A stretch of 13,275 bases of DNA from NCBI GenBank assembly GCA_046758085.1, contig JBHHZP010000097.1, positions 1 through 13,275 of the forward strand. The letters are read 5' to 3'. The notes beneath the pieces are model-generated. The model was not told the origin of the DNA and searched no databases. It saw nothing but the letters and a program-made list of their open reading frames with translations. Position 1 is the stretch's first letter, and every line of letters begins with the position of its first letter. Positions 1 through 7,424 of this stretch are shown here, in pieces. The stretch is from VRUB01 sp046758085. GTDB taxonomy: Bacteria; Pseudomonadota; Gammaproteobacteria; Acidiferrobacterales; SPGG2. A program made the position numbers and the translations under genes.

Positions 1-71
1 AGCAAGCCTGTTAATACATTATCGCCGGTAGGCGACCGAATTAATGCGTATCGCTCGGCAGCTTCCCGTAG

Positions 72-731
72 TTATGATGATGCCGGACCGGGTGTGTGGT
101 CCTCGGGCGACCGTGGTGCCAGGCGCTTGAGTATTGGCAACAAATGTCGCCACACATTGTCCAGCATGCGGCTTTGCGCCTCGGCACGCGGGTGTAGTCT
201 GTCCGCCTGCATCAGTTCGTCGTGACCGCCTATGCCGTCGAGCAGATAGGGTACCAGCGGCACCTGGTAAGTTTTTTCCAGGCCGCGATAGATGTCGTGG
301 AACTTCTTTACGTAGGCGGCGCCATAATTAGGCGGGAGGCGCATGCCCACGAGCAGGACCTTGGCACCGTGATTTCGGCTGGTGCTCACAATCGCTGCCA
401 GATTTCGCTGAATCTCGTCCATCGGCAGGCCGCGCAAACCGTCATTGCCGCCAAGCTCGACAATCACGACCTCGGGCTTGTGCCGCTGCAGGGCCAGCGG
501 GAGGCGGTTGAAGCCTCCGCGCGTGGTATCGCCGCTAATACTGGCGTTGACGACGCGGTGCGGATAGCCTTGGTGCTGAAGCCGGCGCTGTAGCAACGCG
601 ACCCATCCCTGTTCCGTGCTCAGGCCATGGCCTGCGCTCAGGCTGTCGCCAAGCACGAGAATCGCGGGCTGCTGTGCCAGCGCCTGCATCGCCCAGGCAT
701 AGAATACGATAGCAAGGAGTGGTCTGAGCAT
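72..731 (-). CDS. tesA: TesA-like periplasmic SGNH esterase / lysophospholipase L1
   Basis: This 219-residue protein is an SGNH-hydrolase of the TesA (acyl-CoA thioesterase I / arylesterase / lysophospholipase L1) family, which hydrolyses fatty acyl esters and thioesters in the periplasm. The family blocks are all visible: GDSLSAGHGL with the nucleophile Ser30, SISGD with oxyanion Gly67, GGND with Asn96, and DRLHP with Asp177 and His180 completing the triad. Residues 1-19 form a short signal peptide (hydrophobic core, then A-L-A before QQ), so the mature enzyme is exported; this also supports the chosen start. A proline-rich tail (about 205-219) looks slightly longer than usual. A Shine-Dalgarno-like AGGGGAA lies 9 bases upstream on the minus strand. 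The gene is divergent from ybbA and shares two start-codon bases with it. Family assignment is firm; the physiological substrate is not known. Confidence 0.95.
   Translation of the reverse strand: MLRPLLAIVFYAWAMQALAQQPAILVLGDSLSAGHGLSTEQGWVALLQRRLQHQGYPHRVVNASISGDTTRGGFNRLPLALQRHKPEVVIVELGGNDGLRGLPMDEIQRNLAAIVSTSRNHGAKVLLVGMRLPPNYGAAYVKKFHDIYRGLEKTYQVPLVPYLLDGIGGHDELMQADRLHPRAEAQSRMLDNVWRHLLPILKRLAPRSPEDHTPGPASS
714..719 (+). promoter_or_regulatory. Ribosome binding site of ybbA, inside tesA
   Basis: AAGGAG lies 10 bases before the ATG at 730. It supports that start, although it falls within the signal-peptide codons of the opposite-strand tesA gene. A TAGAAT hexamer at 700-705 could be the matching -10 box, but I found no good -35 box. 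Confidence 0.7.
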
Positions 732-1437
732 GTCTCAATCTTCCCCTGCACCGATTACGGTGGCGCAGGACGTGAGCAAACAGGTTATCAGCCCCGGTGG
801 GGATCTGTTAATTCTGGACAAGGTGAACTTGAGCATCGGTCGTGGCGAGGCCATTGCCATAGTCGGTGCGTCGGGGTCCGGCAAATCCACGTTGTTGGGA
901 CTGCTGGCCGGGCTCGATGTTCCCACGGCCGGTCGCGTGCTTCTCGACGGAATCGATCTGGCGACGCTGGACGAGGACGGGCGCGCGCGCGTACGCGCAG
1001 GCCGCGTCGGCTTCGTGTTCCAGTCATTTCAGCTGCTACACAGCCTGACGGCGCTCGAAAACGTCATGCTGCCGCTCGAGCTTGCGGGCGAGGCCGGCGC
1101 CCGCGAGGCGGCCGTGCGGGTATTGCAGCGCGTCGGCCTGGGGCCGCGGCTGCACCATTATCCAAATCAGCTCTCCGGTGGTGAGCAGCAACGTTGCGCA
1201 ATGGCACGCGCGTTTGCTAACCGACCGAAGCTGCTGTTTGCCGATGAGCCCACCGGGAACCTGGACCAGGCGACCGGTGCGCGGATTATTGATTTGTTGT
1301 TCTCGCTCAATGCTGAACGTGCCACTACATTGGTTCTGGTGACGCACGATCGCGCGATCTCCGAGCATTGCCACCGGGTGCTGGAGCTTGAGGCGGGGCG
1401 GATTAAAAACGGCCACCGGCAACCTGACCACCGATGA
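730..1437 (+). CDS. ybbA: ABC transporter ATP-binding protein, YbbA type
   Basis: This 235-residue cytoplasmic ATPase belongs to the MacB/LolD-like branch of ABC proteins and matches E. coli YbbA along its length. Visible motifs are Walker A GASGSGKST (46-54), Q-loop Gln98 in FVFQSF, signature LSGGEQQR (148-155), Walker B LLFADEP with catalytic Glu173, D-loop NLD (177-179) and switch His206. All catalytic positions are intact. It should pair with the permease encoded directly downstream, whose start codon overlaps this stop as ATGA, a sign of translational coupling. Members of this branch usually drive conformational work on lipids or lipoproteins in the inner membrane instead of importing solutes. 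Divergent tesA next door fits a shared role in handling lipids or hydrophobic esters; that role is inferred from context. Confidence 0.95.
   Translation: MSQSSPAPITVAQDVSKQVISPGGDLLILDKVNLSIGRGEAIAIVGASGSGKSTLLGLLAGLDVPTAGRVLLDGIDLATLDEDGRARVRAGRVGFVFQSFQLLHSLTALENVMLPLELAGEAGAREAAVRVLQRVGLGPRLHHYPNQLSGGEQQRCAMARAFANRPKLLFADEPTGNLDQATGARIIDLLFSLNAERATTLVLVTHDRAISEHCHRVLELEAGRIKNGHRQPDHR
741..747 (-). promoter_or_regulatory. Ribosome binding site of tesA, inside ybbA
   Basis: On the minus strand this reads AGGGGAA, ending 9 bases before the tesA start codon (729-731). It lies in the first codons of ybbA, so each divergent gene carries its partner's translation signal. Confidence 0.6.
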
Positions 1438-3926
1438 TCAATACGGCCACATTCTCGCTGCGGGCGTTGCGTCGTGACTGGCGTTCCGGCGAGTTGCGCA
1501 TCCTCAGCGTTGCCCTCGTGATCGCTGTTGCGAGCATGACGGCCGTGGGCTTTTTTACCGATCGTGTGCGGCAAGTCATGCGCGAGCAGGCGAGCGAGCT
1601 GCTCGCCGCAGATCTGGTGCTCGCCTCATCCGACGCGCTCGATGCGGTTTACGTTACCGGCGCCGCCGAGCGCGACCTGCGAATTGCGCGCACCTTGAGC
1701 TTTCGCAGTGCAGCGCTGGCGGGAGAGAGGATGCAACTGGTCGAGGTGAAGGCGGTCGAGGCGCGCTATCCGTTGCGCGGCACGCTGAGAATCGCTGCTG
1801 CACCGTTTGCGCGGGACCGTGAAACACGCTCAGTCCCACGGCGCGGCAACGTGTGGGTAGATGCCCGGGTGCTGCAGGCGCTCGATGTACCGGTAGGAGG
1901 CGTTATTCACTTGGGCGAGGCGACATTTAGCGTTACGCGCGTGTTGACATACGAGCCCGATCGCGGCGGCGATCTGTTCACTATTGCGCCGCGGGTGTTG
2001 ATGAACATAGAAGATGTGCCCGCGACCCGACTGATTCAGCCCGGCAGCCGCGTTCGGCACAGGTTGCTCGTGGCCGGCAAGCGTGTGGATGTGCAGGCAT
2101 TTCGGCGCTGGCTTGCGCCACGACTGATGACGCGTGAACGCCTGCTCACGTTAGAAGAAGGGCGCCCGGAGCTGCGACGGGCAGTGCAGAAGGCACAACA
2201 ATATCTGGGCCTGGCCGCATTGGCGAGCGTGCTGCTGGCCGGGGTGGCAGTGGCGATGGCGGCGCGGCGCTACGCTCAGCGCCACCTGGACACCGCCGCC
2301 ATCATGCGTTGCCTGGGGGCGACGCAGCGAATCATTATCAAGGTATTCGCCTGGGAGATGAGCTGGCTTGCACTCGCAGCGAGTGTGGCCGGTTGCGTAC
2401 TCGGCTACGCTGCCCAAGCCGTGCTCGCCCGCCTGTTGTCCGGTATGGTGGCGGGAGCATTGCCGCTGCCGTCTGTGCAGCCCGCGCTCGTGGGGGTACC
2501 GGCAGGCATGATTGTGCTTATCGGTTTCGCCCTGCCGCCGTTACTGGCACTCCGGCATGTACCGCCGATGCGCGTGCTGCGTCGCGATATCGGGTTCATG
2601 TCGCCGGGCAACCTGAAAATATACGGTGTCGCACTAACGGCGATGACGGTACTCATGGCGTGGCAAGCGCGGGACCTGCATCTGCTCGGCTATGTTCTGG
2701 GCGGGGCCACGGTAACGCTGGCGCTGCTGGCCGTGGTCGCCTACCTGCTGGTGAGACTGTTGAACGGCCTGCGTGGGCGCGTCGGCATTGCCTGGCGTTT
2801 CGGCTTTGCCAACATCGCCCGCCGCGCTCGCACTAGTACCGCACAGATCGTTGCCTTCGGGCTAGGGATAATGGTGCTGCTGCTGTTATCCATCGTGCGG
2901 GGCGATTTGCTCGAGGGGTGGCGGCGCACGATTCCTGAAAAAGCACCGAATCAGTTCCTGATCAACGTTCAACCCGACCAGGTGGCAGCGCTACGCGCAT
3001 TTCTGGCGCAGCGCAACATCGCAGCGCCGGAGCTTTATCCCATGGTCCGCGCACGATTGGCGGCTATCAATAACCGCCCGGTGACGCACGCGGCATTTGC
3101 CGATGCGCACGCACGTCGTCATGCGCGGCGCGAGTTTAATCTTTCGTGGGCGGCACGACTGCCGGAGGACAATCGCGTGATTGCCGGTCGCTGGTGGCGG
3201 CCCGAGGATGTCGGCCGGGCGTTTTTGTCGTTCGAGCAGGGATTGGCTGCGACTCTGGGCATTACGCTCGGCGATGTGCTGACCTTTGACGTTGCCGGCA
3301 CCAAGATTGAGGTGACAGTGACTAACTTGCGTGAGGTGGAGTGGGATTCGTTCAACGTAAACTTCTTTACTATCCTGCCCCCCGGGTTGTTGGCCGACTA
3401 TCCCGCCACACACATCACGAGCTTCTATCTGGCACCCGAGGACAAGCATATGTTGGCGCCGATGGTGAGGCAGTTTCCCAACGTTACGGTGATTGACGTC
3501 GAGGCACTCATGACCAAAGTTCGTAACATCATGGATCGCGTGTCTGTGGCGGTGGAGTATGTTTTTGCATTCACGGTGTTGGCCGGTCTTATTGTGCTTT
3601 ATGCGGCCATCCAGGCAACGCAGGACGAGCGCCGCTATGAAGGCGCGGTGCTGCGTACGCTCGGCGCGCGGCACGGCCAGCTGTTGCGCAGCCTGGCGGC
3701 GGAGTTTGCAACGCTGGGCATGCTGGCCGGCGCATTGGCCGGTCTGACCGCCAGCGTGCTGGGCTACGTGCTGGCCGAGCACGTGTTCGGTTTTACTTAC
3801 CAGTTGAATCCGTGGGTATGGCTTGTGGGTCTTGCCGGTGGCGCGGTCGGTATCGGCATAGCGGGTACACTTGGAACGTTTGCCGTGCTGCGCCAGCCAC
3901 CGGCCAAGACCTTGCGCGAAGTGTAG
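1434..3926 (+). CDS. ybbP: ABC transporter permease, YbbP type (FtsX-like)
   Basis: This 830-residue inner-membrane protein is the permease partner of YbbA. By eye there are ten hydrophobic segments, near residues 22-41, 258-277, 307-335, 353-373, 393-410, 417-442, 469-488, 703-726, 756-781 and 794-819. Two large non-membrane regions (about 42-255 and 490-700) should face the periplasm. Each is followed by an FtsX-type membrane block containing the typical R-x-L-G-A stretch (292-297 MRCLGA and 741-745 RTLGA). This duplicated architecture and length agree with the YbbP/COG3127 family. The start codon overlaps the ybbA stop by four bases. The family is thought to be a mechanotransmission-type ABC system; with TesA in the periplasm, it could present hydrophobic substrates for hydrolysis, which is an inference from family and position. 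Confidence 0.93.
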   Translation: MINTATFSLRALRRDWRSGELRILSVALVIAVASMTAVGFFTDRVRQVMREQASELLAADLVLASSDALDAVYVTGAAERDLRIARTLSFRSAALAGERMQLVEVKAVEARYPLRGTLRIAAAPFARDRETRSVPRRGNVWVDARVLQALDVPVGGVIHLGEATFSVTRVLTYEPDRGGDLFTIAPRVLMNIEDVPATRLIQPGSRVRHRLLVAGKRVDVQAFRRWLAPRLMTRERLLTLEEGRPELRRAVQKAQQYLGLAALASVLLAGVAVAMAARRYAQRHLDTAAIMRCLGATQRIIIKVFAWEMSWLALAASVAGCVLGYAAQAVLARLLSGMVAGALPLPSVQPALVGVPAGMIVLIGFALPPLLALRHVPPMRVLRRDIGFMSPGNLKIYGVALTAMTVLMAWQARDLHLLGYVLGGATVTLALLAVVAYLLVRLLNGLRGRVGIAWRFGFANIARRARTSTAQIVAFGLGIMVLLLLSIVRGDLLEGWRRTIPEKAPNQFLINVQPDQVAALRAFLAQRNIAAPELYPMVRARLAAINNRPVTHAAFADAHARRHARREFNLSWAARLPEDNRVIAGRWWRPEDVGRAFLSFEQGLAATLGITLGDVLTFDVAGTKIEVTVTNLREVEWDSFNVNFFTILPPGLLADYPATHITSFYLAPEDKHMLAPMVRQFPNVTVIDVEALMTKVRNIMDRVSVAVEYVFAFTVLAGLIVLYAAIQATQDERRYEGAVLRTLGARHGQLLRSLAAEFATLGMLAGALAGLTASVLGYVLAEHVFGFTYQLNPWVWLVGLAGGAVGIGIAGTLGTFAVLRQPPAKTLREV

Positions 3927-4020
3927 CCTTCGGAGCGGGGGCGCCGGGTCGCGTGTCCAGGACCGGTGCGCTAAGATCGCGAATGTTCTCTAACAAGGTT
4001 CCGACTGGGCCACCATAAAA

Positions 4021-4028
4021 AAAGGAGG
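4021..4028 (+). promoter_or_regulatory. Strong ribosome binding site of the formaldehyde dehydrogenase gene
   Basis: AAAGGAGG ends 4 bases before the ATG at 4033 and is close to a perfect anti-16S match, the best in the window. It suggests high translation of this gene. The 106-base gap from ybbP shows no clear terminator or strong promoter. Confidence 0.75.
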
Positions 4029-4032
4029 AGCA

Positions 4033-5142
4033 ATGAAGGCAAAGGCAGCGGTCGCATTCGAGGCCGGAAAGCCGCTAAGCATCGAGGAAGTGGATCTCGC
4101 AGGCCCCGCGACCGGTGAGGTGCTGCTTGAGGTCAGGGCTACCGGTATTTGCCACACCGATCATTTCACGCTTTCGGGTGCGGATCCCGAAGGGCTCTTT
4201 CCGGCCATCTTGGGGCATGAAGGGGCCGGCGTGGTGGTAGAGACCGGCGACGGGGTCAAAAGCGTCAAGCCTGGCGATCATGTCATTCCGCTCTACACTC
4301 CGGAATGCCGTGCGTGCGACTACTGCTTGAGCGGAAAAACGAACCTCTGTCAGGCAATCCGCACGACCCAGGGTCAGGGGCTGATGCCCGACGGCACCAG
4401 CCGGTTTTCGCTCGGCGGCAAAATGCTGCACCACTACATGGGTACGTCAACCTTTTCCAACTACACGGTGCTGCCCGAGATCGCAGTGGCAAAGATCCGC
4501 GAGGATGCGCCTTTCGATAAGGTCTGCTACATCGGCTGCGGCGTAACCACCGGCATCGGCGCGGTAATCAATACGGCCGGTGTTGAGCCCGGCGCCAACG
4601 TCGTGGTATTCGGCCTCGGCGGTATTGGTCTCAATGTGATACAGGGCGCGCGTATGGTGGGTGCCGATATGATCGTTGGTGTCGACGTCAATCAAAAGAA
4701 ACGCACCTTGGCGGAGAAGTTCGGGATGACGCATTTCGTGAACCCCAAGGAAATCGACGGCGATCTCGTCTCACACCTAGTCGAACTGACCAAAGGCGGC
4801 GCGGATTACAGCTTCGAGTGCATTGGCAATGTTGAGACCATGCGCCAAGCCCTGGAGTGTTGTCATAAAGGCTGGGGTGAGAGCGTCATCATCGGCGTTG
4901 CCGGCGCCGGCGAGGAGATCCGTACCCGCCCGTTTCAGCTGGTGACGGGCCGGGTGTGGCGGGGCACCGCATTCGGCGGAGCCAGAGGCCGCACCGACGT
5001 GCCCAGGATCGTCGACTGGTACATGGAAGGCAAGATCAACATCGACGATCTCATTACCCACACCATACCGCTCGCCGACATTAATAAGGGTTTCGAGCTG
5101 ATGGAAAAGGGCGAGTCGATCCGCGGCGTGGTTGTCTTTTGA
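4033..5142 (+). CDS. frmA: S-(hydroxymethyl)glutathione dehydrogenase / class III alcohol dehydrogenase
   Basis: This 369-residue zinc-dependent medium-chain dehydrogenase oxidises S-hydroxymethylglutathione, the spontaneous adduct of formaldehyde and glutathione, with NAD+; the family also reduces S-nitrosoglutathione. Catalytic zinc ligands are Cys40, His62 (GHEGAG) and Cys169 (GCGVTTG). The structural zinc is held by Cys92, Cys95, Cys98 and Cys106. The nucleotide fold shows GLGGIG (194-199) with Asp218 behind it, indicating NAD preference. Arg110 in the AIRTTQGQG stretch sits where class III enzymes carry the arginine that binds the glutathione carboxylate, followed by the class III run LMPDGTSRF, so an ordinary alcohol dehydrogenase is unlikely. 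No S-formylglutathione hydrolase and no FrmR-type regulator gene is visible beside it, so the pathway is incomplete here. It is also named adhC in other genomes. Confidence 0.95.
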   Translation: MKAKAAVAFEAGKPLSIEEVDLAGPATGEVLLEVRATGICHTDHFTLSGADPEGLFPAILGHEGAGVVVETGDGVKSVKPGDHVIPLYTPECRACDYCLSGKTNLCQAIRTTQGQGLMPDGTSRFSLGGKMLHHYMGTSTFSNYTVLPEIAVAKIREDAPFDKVCYIGCGVTTGIGAVINTAGVEPGANVVVFGLGGIGLNVIQGARMVGADMIVGVDVNQKKRTLAEKFGMTHFVNPKEIDGDLVSHLVELTKGGADYSFECIGNVETMRQALECCHKGWGESVIIGVAGAGEEIRTRPFQLVTGRVWRGTAFGGARGRTDVPRIVDWYMEGKINIDDLITHTIPLADINKGFELMEKGESIRGVVVF

Positions 5143-5203
5143 TGGCAGGGCAGGTCATGCATTCAGCCGAGAAAAGACAAAAACCCAACGCAGGAGCGGC
5201 ACG

Positions 5204-5220
5204 GGAAAGGATGGCTTTCC
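5204..5220. other. Short perfect inverted repeat between the dehydrogenase and dioxygenase genes
   Basis: GGAAAG at 5204-5209 pairs with CTTTCC at 5215-5220 around a 5-base loop. No T-run follows on the plus strand, so it is a weak terminator candidate. It could equally be an operator or chance. The rest of the 126-base gap holds only the ribosome binding site AGGAG (5259-5263). Confidence 0.3.
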
Positions 5221-5268
5221 ATAGGAACATGGTCTCTCGGATTTGCCCCTCAGCGGCTAGGAGCGCGC

Positions 5269-5943
5269 ATGAAACAGAATCTTGACCCGTCGCGGCGCCG
5301 TGTACTTGCAGGCTCATTGTCCACACTGGGTTTACTGGCCATGACCCCGTTGGCGCGCCTCGCGGCGGCGGAACTTATCCGCACGCCGCCGCAGACGCGC
5401 GGCCCGTTCTATCCCCTCGCGATTCCACTGGACTCCGACAACGATCTGGTTAGGGTCGAAGGCCGCGCAGGGATTGCCAAAGGCGAGATCACCAATGTCG
5501 TCGGCCGTGTGCTCGATGAGCGCGGACGAGCGGTTGTGGGCGCGCGGATTGAGATCTGGCAGTGCAACGCCTATGGCCGCTACCATCATCCCGGTGACCG
5601 GCAGAACGTACCTCTGGATCCGAACTTTCAGGGTTATGGCGAGTTCGTCACGGGTGACGATGGTACCTACCGCTTCCGCACAATCAAGCCGGTGCCCTAT
5701 CCGGGTCGTGCGCCGCATATCCATTTTGCCGTCAGCGGGCCGGCCATCGAGCCGCTGGTAACGCAGATGTATGTCGCTGGTGCGCCGGAGAATGAGCGCG
5801 ACTGGATACTCAACAGCATTCGTGATGCCCGCGTTCGAAGCAGCCTGCTGGTGGCGCTGGAAAACCATCCCGTTGTAACCGGCGAGCTGGTTGGCAACTT
5901 CGATATCGTGCTGGTTGCTGACGGGCGATTTAGTATTAAGTAG
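5269..5943 (+). CDS. Tat-exported intradiol ring-cleavage dioxygenase-like protein
   Basis: This 224-residue protein belongs to the intradiol dioxygenase family (protocatechuate/catechol dioxygenases), non-heme Fe(III) enzymes that open catecholic rings. The N-terminus has a twin-arginine signal (SRRRVLAG, 8-15, then a hydrophobic stretch to about 34), so it should be folded with iron and exported. The signature ARIEIWQCNAYGRY precedes iron ligands Tyr105, Tyr144, His150 and His152; all four are present. The two Tyr are 39 residues apart, as in Pseudomonas protocatechuate 3,4-dioxygenase beta, but the Tyr-to-His gap is 6 instead of 13, so a loop near the active site is missing. Arg147 retains the position of the conserved active-site Arg. 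It is a single subunit with no catabolic genes beside it, so the substrate is unknown. Start supported by AGGAG five bases upstream. The stop lies inside a heptad repeat. Confidence 0.85.
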   Translation: MKQNLDPSRRRVLAGSLSTLGLLAMTPLARLAAAELIRTPPQTRGPFYPLAIPLDSDNDLVRVEGRAGIAKGEITNVVGRVLDERGRAVVGARIEIWQCNAYGRYHHPGDRQNVPLDPNFQGYGEFVTGDDGTYRFRTIKPVPYPGRAPHIHFAVSGPAIEPLVTQMYVAGAPENERDWILNSIRDARVRSSLLVALENHPVVTGELVGNFDIVLVADGRFSIK

Positions 5944-5954
5944 CGAGTAGCGAG
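5938..5954. repeat. Heptad repeat over the dioxygenase stop codon
   Basis: AAGTAGC (5938-5944) and GAGTAGC (5945-5951) followed by GAG give a two-and-a-bit copy tandem repeat of period 7. The TAG stop of the dioxygenase gene (5941-5943) is part of the first copy. The same heptamers recur at 12878-12921. Confidence 0.65.
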
Positions 5955-5990
5955 GGCGCGACAGATACATAGGGCCCGTACCGGTTGCCT

Positions 5991-7304
5991 ATGACAGGCC
6001 GGCATCAGATCATAATAGTGGGGGGCGGTGCTGGGGGACTCGAGCTTGCCACCCGGCTTGGCGACACGGTCGGCAAGAGAATGGCGGATGTGACGCTTAT
6101 CGATGCAAGCCGCGTTCACATCTGGAAGCCGTTGCTGCACGATGTGGCGGCCGGGACGCTGGATGCGAGCATCGACGGACTGGAGTACCTGGCGCAGGCC
6201 CGCTGGCACCACTTTCGCTTCCGCTTGGGACGCATGGATGGCCTGGACAGGCGAGTGCGCGAGATCTGTGTCGCGCCGACCTATAACGATGAGGGCCTTG
6301 AGATCATTCCGCGGCGCACCTTCCACTACGATACGCTGGTGCTGGCCGTCGGCAGTGTGAGCAACGATTTCGGGATAAATGGGGTGCGCGAGCACTGTTT
6401 TTTTCTGGATACCACGGAGCAGGCCGACCATTTTCATATACACCTGGTGGACAGGTTCCTACGGGCGCACGGCACGGGCGGACCGCAGGAGCCCGGGCAG
6501 CTGCATGTGGCGATCGTGGGCGGGGGTGCGACGGGGAGCGAGCTGGCGGCCCAGCTGCATCACGTGGGGCACCAGCTTTCCGCCTACGGGCTCGACCAGA
6601 TCGTGCCCAAGCGTGACATCAAGATCACCATCATCGAGGCCGCCGATCGCATCCTGCCGGTTTTGCCGGCACGCCTGTCGGCAGCGGCGCAGCGACAGCT
6701 CGCGCGCCTCGGGGTAGCGGTATATACCGGCGAGCAAGTCGTGGCCGTGGCGCACAACGGGGTGCACACCTCAAGGGGCAAGTTCATTCCGGCGGCCACG
6801 ACTGTATGGGCGGCGGGAATCAAAGCGCCGGATTTTCTTTCTGCGTTGGATGGCCTGGAAACCAATCGCCTGAACCAGCTCGTGGTCAGGCCGACCCTGC
6901 AGACAACGCGTGATGACGCGATCTTTGCGTTTGGCGATTGCGCGGCCTGTCCCATTGGCAACGGCGCGGGCAAGATTGTGCCTCCGCGCGCGCAGGCGGC
7001 GCACCAGCAGGCCTCGATGCTGGCGCGGTCATTGCGTCGGCGGCTGCGTGGAAAATCCCTGCCCCGCTATGTGTACCGCGATTACGGATCGCTTGTGGCG
7101 CTCGGAAAGTACAGCACGGTCGGTACATTGATGAACAAGTTGATGCGCGGCAGTGTGATGGTGGAGGGCGTGGTGGCCCGTATAGTCTACTTGTCGCTGT
7201 ACAAGATGCACCAGGTCGCGCTGTTCGGTTGGTACCGTGTGGCGCTGCTGACGCTTGCCAATGTGCTTCGCCGCCGCGTATATCCGGAGATCAAGCTGCA
7301 CTGA
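5991..7304 (+). CDS. ndh: Type II NADH:quinone oxidoreductase
   Basis: This 437-residue flavoprotein oxidises NADH and reduces membrane quinone without pumping protons. The N-terminal FAD fold has GGGAGG (11-16), the NADH fold has GGGATG (177-182), and the second FAD contact is FGDCAACP (314-321). PPRAQAAHQQA (331-341) is a hallmark near the quinone site. The C-terminal part (about 390-437) is amphipathic and basic, as needed for peripheral membrane attachment. The sequence follows E. coli Ndh closely, including HIWKPLLHDVA, VWAAGIKAPDFL and an end in KLH. I chose the ATG at 5991; a TTG at 5985 in the same frame would add only two residues. No convincing Shine-Dalgarno sequence precedes it. 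It lies 47 bases after the dioxygenase stop and may share its transcript. Confidence 0.95.
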   Translation: MTGRHQIIIVGGGAGGLELATRLGDTVGKRMADVTLIDASRVHIWKPLLHDVAAGTLDASIDGLEYLAQARWHHFRFRLGRMDGLDRRVREICVAPTYNDEGLEIIPRRTFHYDTLVLAVGSVSNDFGINGVREHCFFLDTTEQADHFHIHLVDRFLRAHGTGGPQEPGQLHVAIVGGGATGSELAAQLHHVGHQLSAYGLDQIVPKRDIKITIIEAADRILPVLPARLSAAAQRQLARLGVAVYTGEQVVAVAHNGVHTSRGKFIPAATTVWAAGIKAPDFLSALDGLETNRLNQLVVRPTLQTTRDDAIFAFGDCAACPIGNGAGKIVPPRAQAAHQQASMLARSLRRRLRGKSLPRYVYRDYGSLVALGKYSTVGTLMNKLMRGSVMVEGVVARIVYLSLYKMHQVALFGWYRVALLTLANVLRRRVYPEIKLH

Positions 7305-7312
7305 TCCCCACC

Positions 7313-7342
7313 TTGCCCAGCCCCCGGGCGCACGGGTATGCT
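7313..7342 (+). promoter_or_regulatory. Possible sigma-70 promoter of pckA
   Basis: TTGCCC (7313-7318) and TATGCT (7337-7342) are separated by 18 bases, each matching four of six consensus bases. They lie just after ndh and about 80 bases before the pckA start. The match is modest and could be chance. Confidence 0.3.
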
Positions 7343-7413
7343 TGGTGATCTCAGGCGAAAAATGGGCGACGCGAGGGCGCCCCGGCAGGCTTTCGGCATA
7401 TCCAGACATCTTC

Positions 7414-7419
7414 GAGGAA
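7414..7419 (+). promoter_or_regulatory. Ribosome binding site that sets the pckA start
   Basis: GAGGAA ends 5 bases before the ATG at 7425. The upstream in-frame ATG at 7338 lacks such a site and would add 29 residues unlike any PEPCK N-terminus, so 7425 is preferred. Confidence 0.7.
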
Positions 7420-7424
7420 CCACA

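Noticed and set aside
22..35. TCGCC/GGCGA inverted repeat downstream of tesA as a terminator
   Set aside because: The stem has only five base pairs and no T-run follows on the minus strand. The rest of 1-71 shows nothing I can name.
978..1004. Alternating GC run in ybbA as a Z-DNA or regulatory element
   Set aside because: It encodes conserved family sequence (DGRARVRAGRVGF) and is explained by Arg/Ala codons in a GC-rich genome.
7338..7424. A 29-codon upstream extension of pckA from an ATG at 7338
   Set aside because: The extension is not like PEPCK, has no ribosome site, and its ATG overlaps a promoter-like hexamer, whereas GAGGAA stands right before the ATG at 7425.
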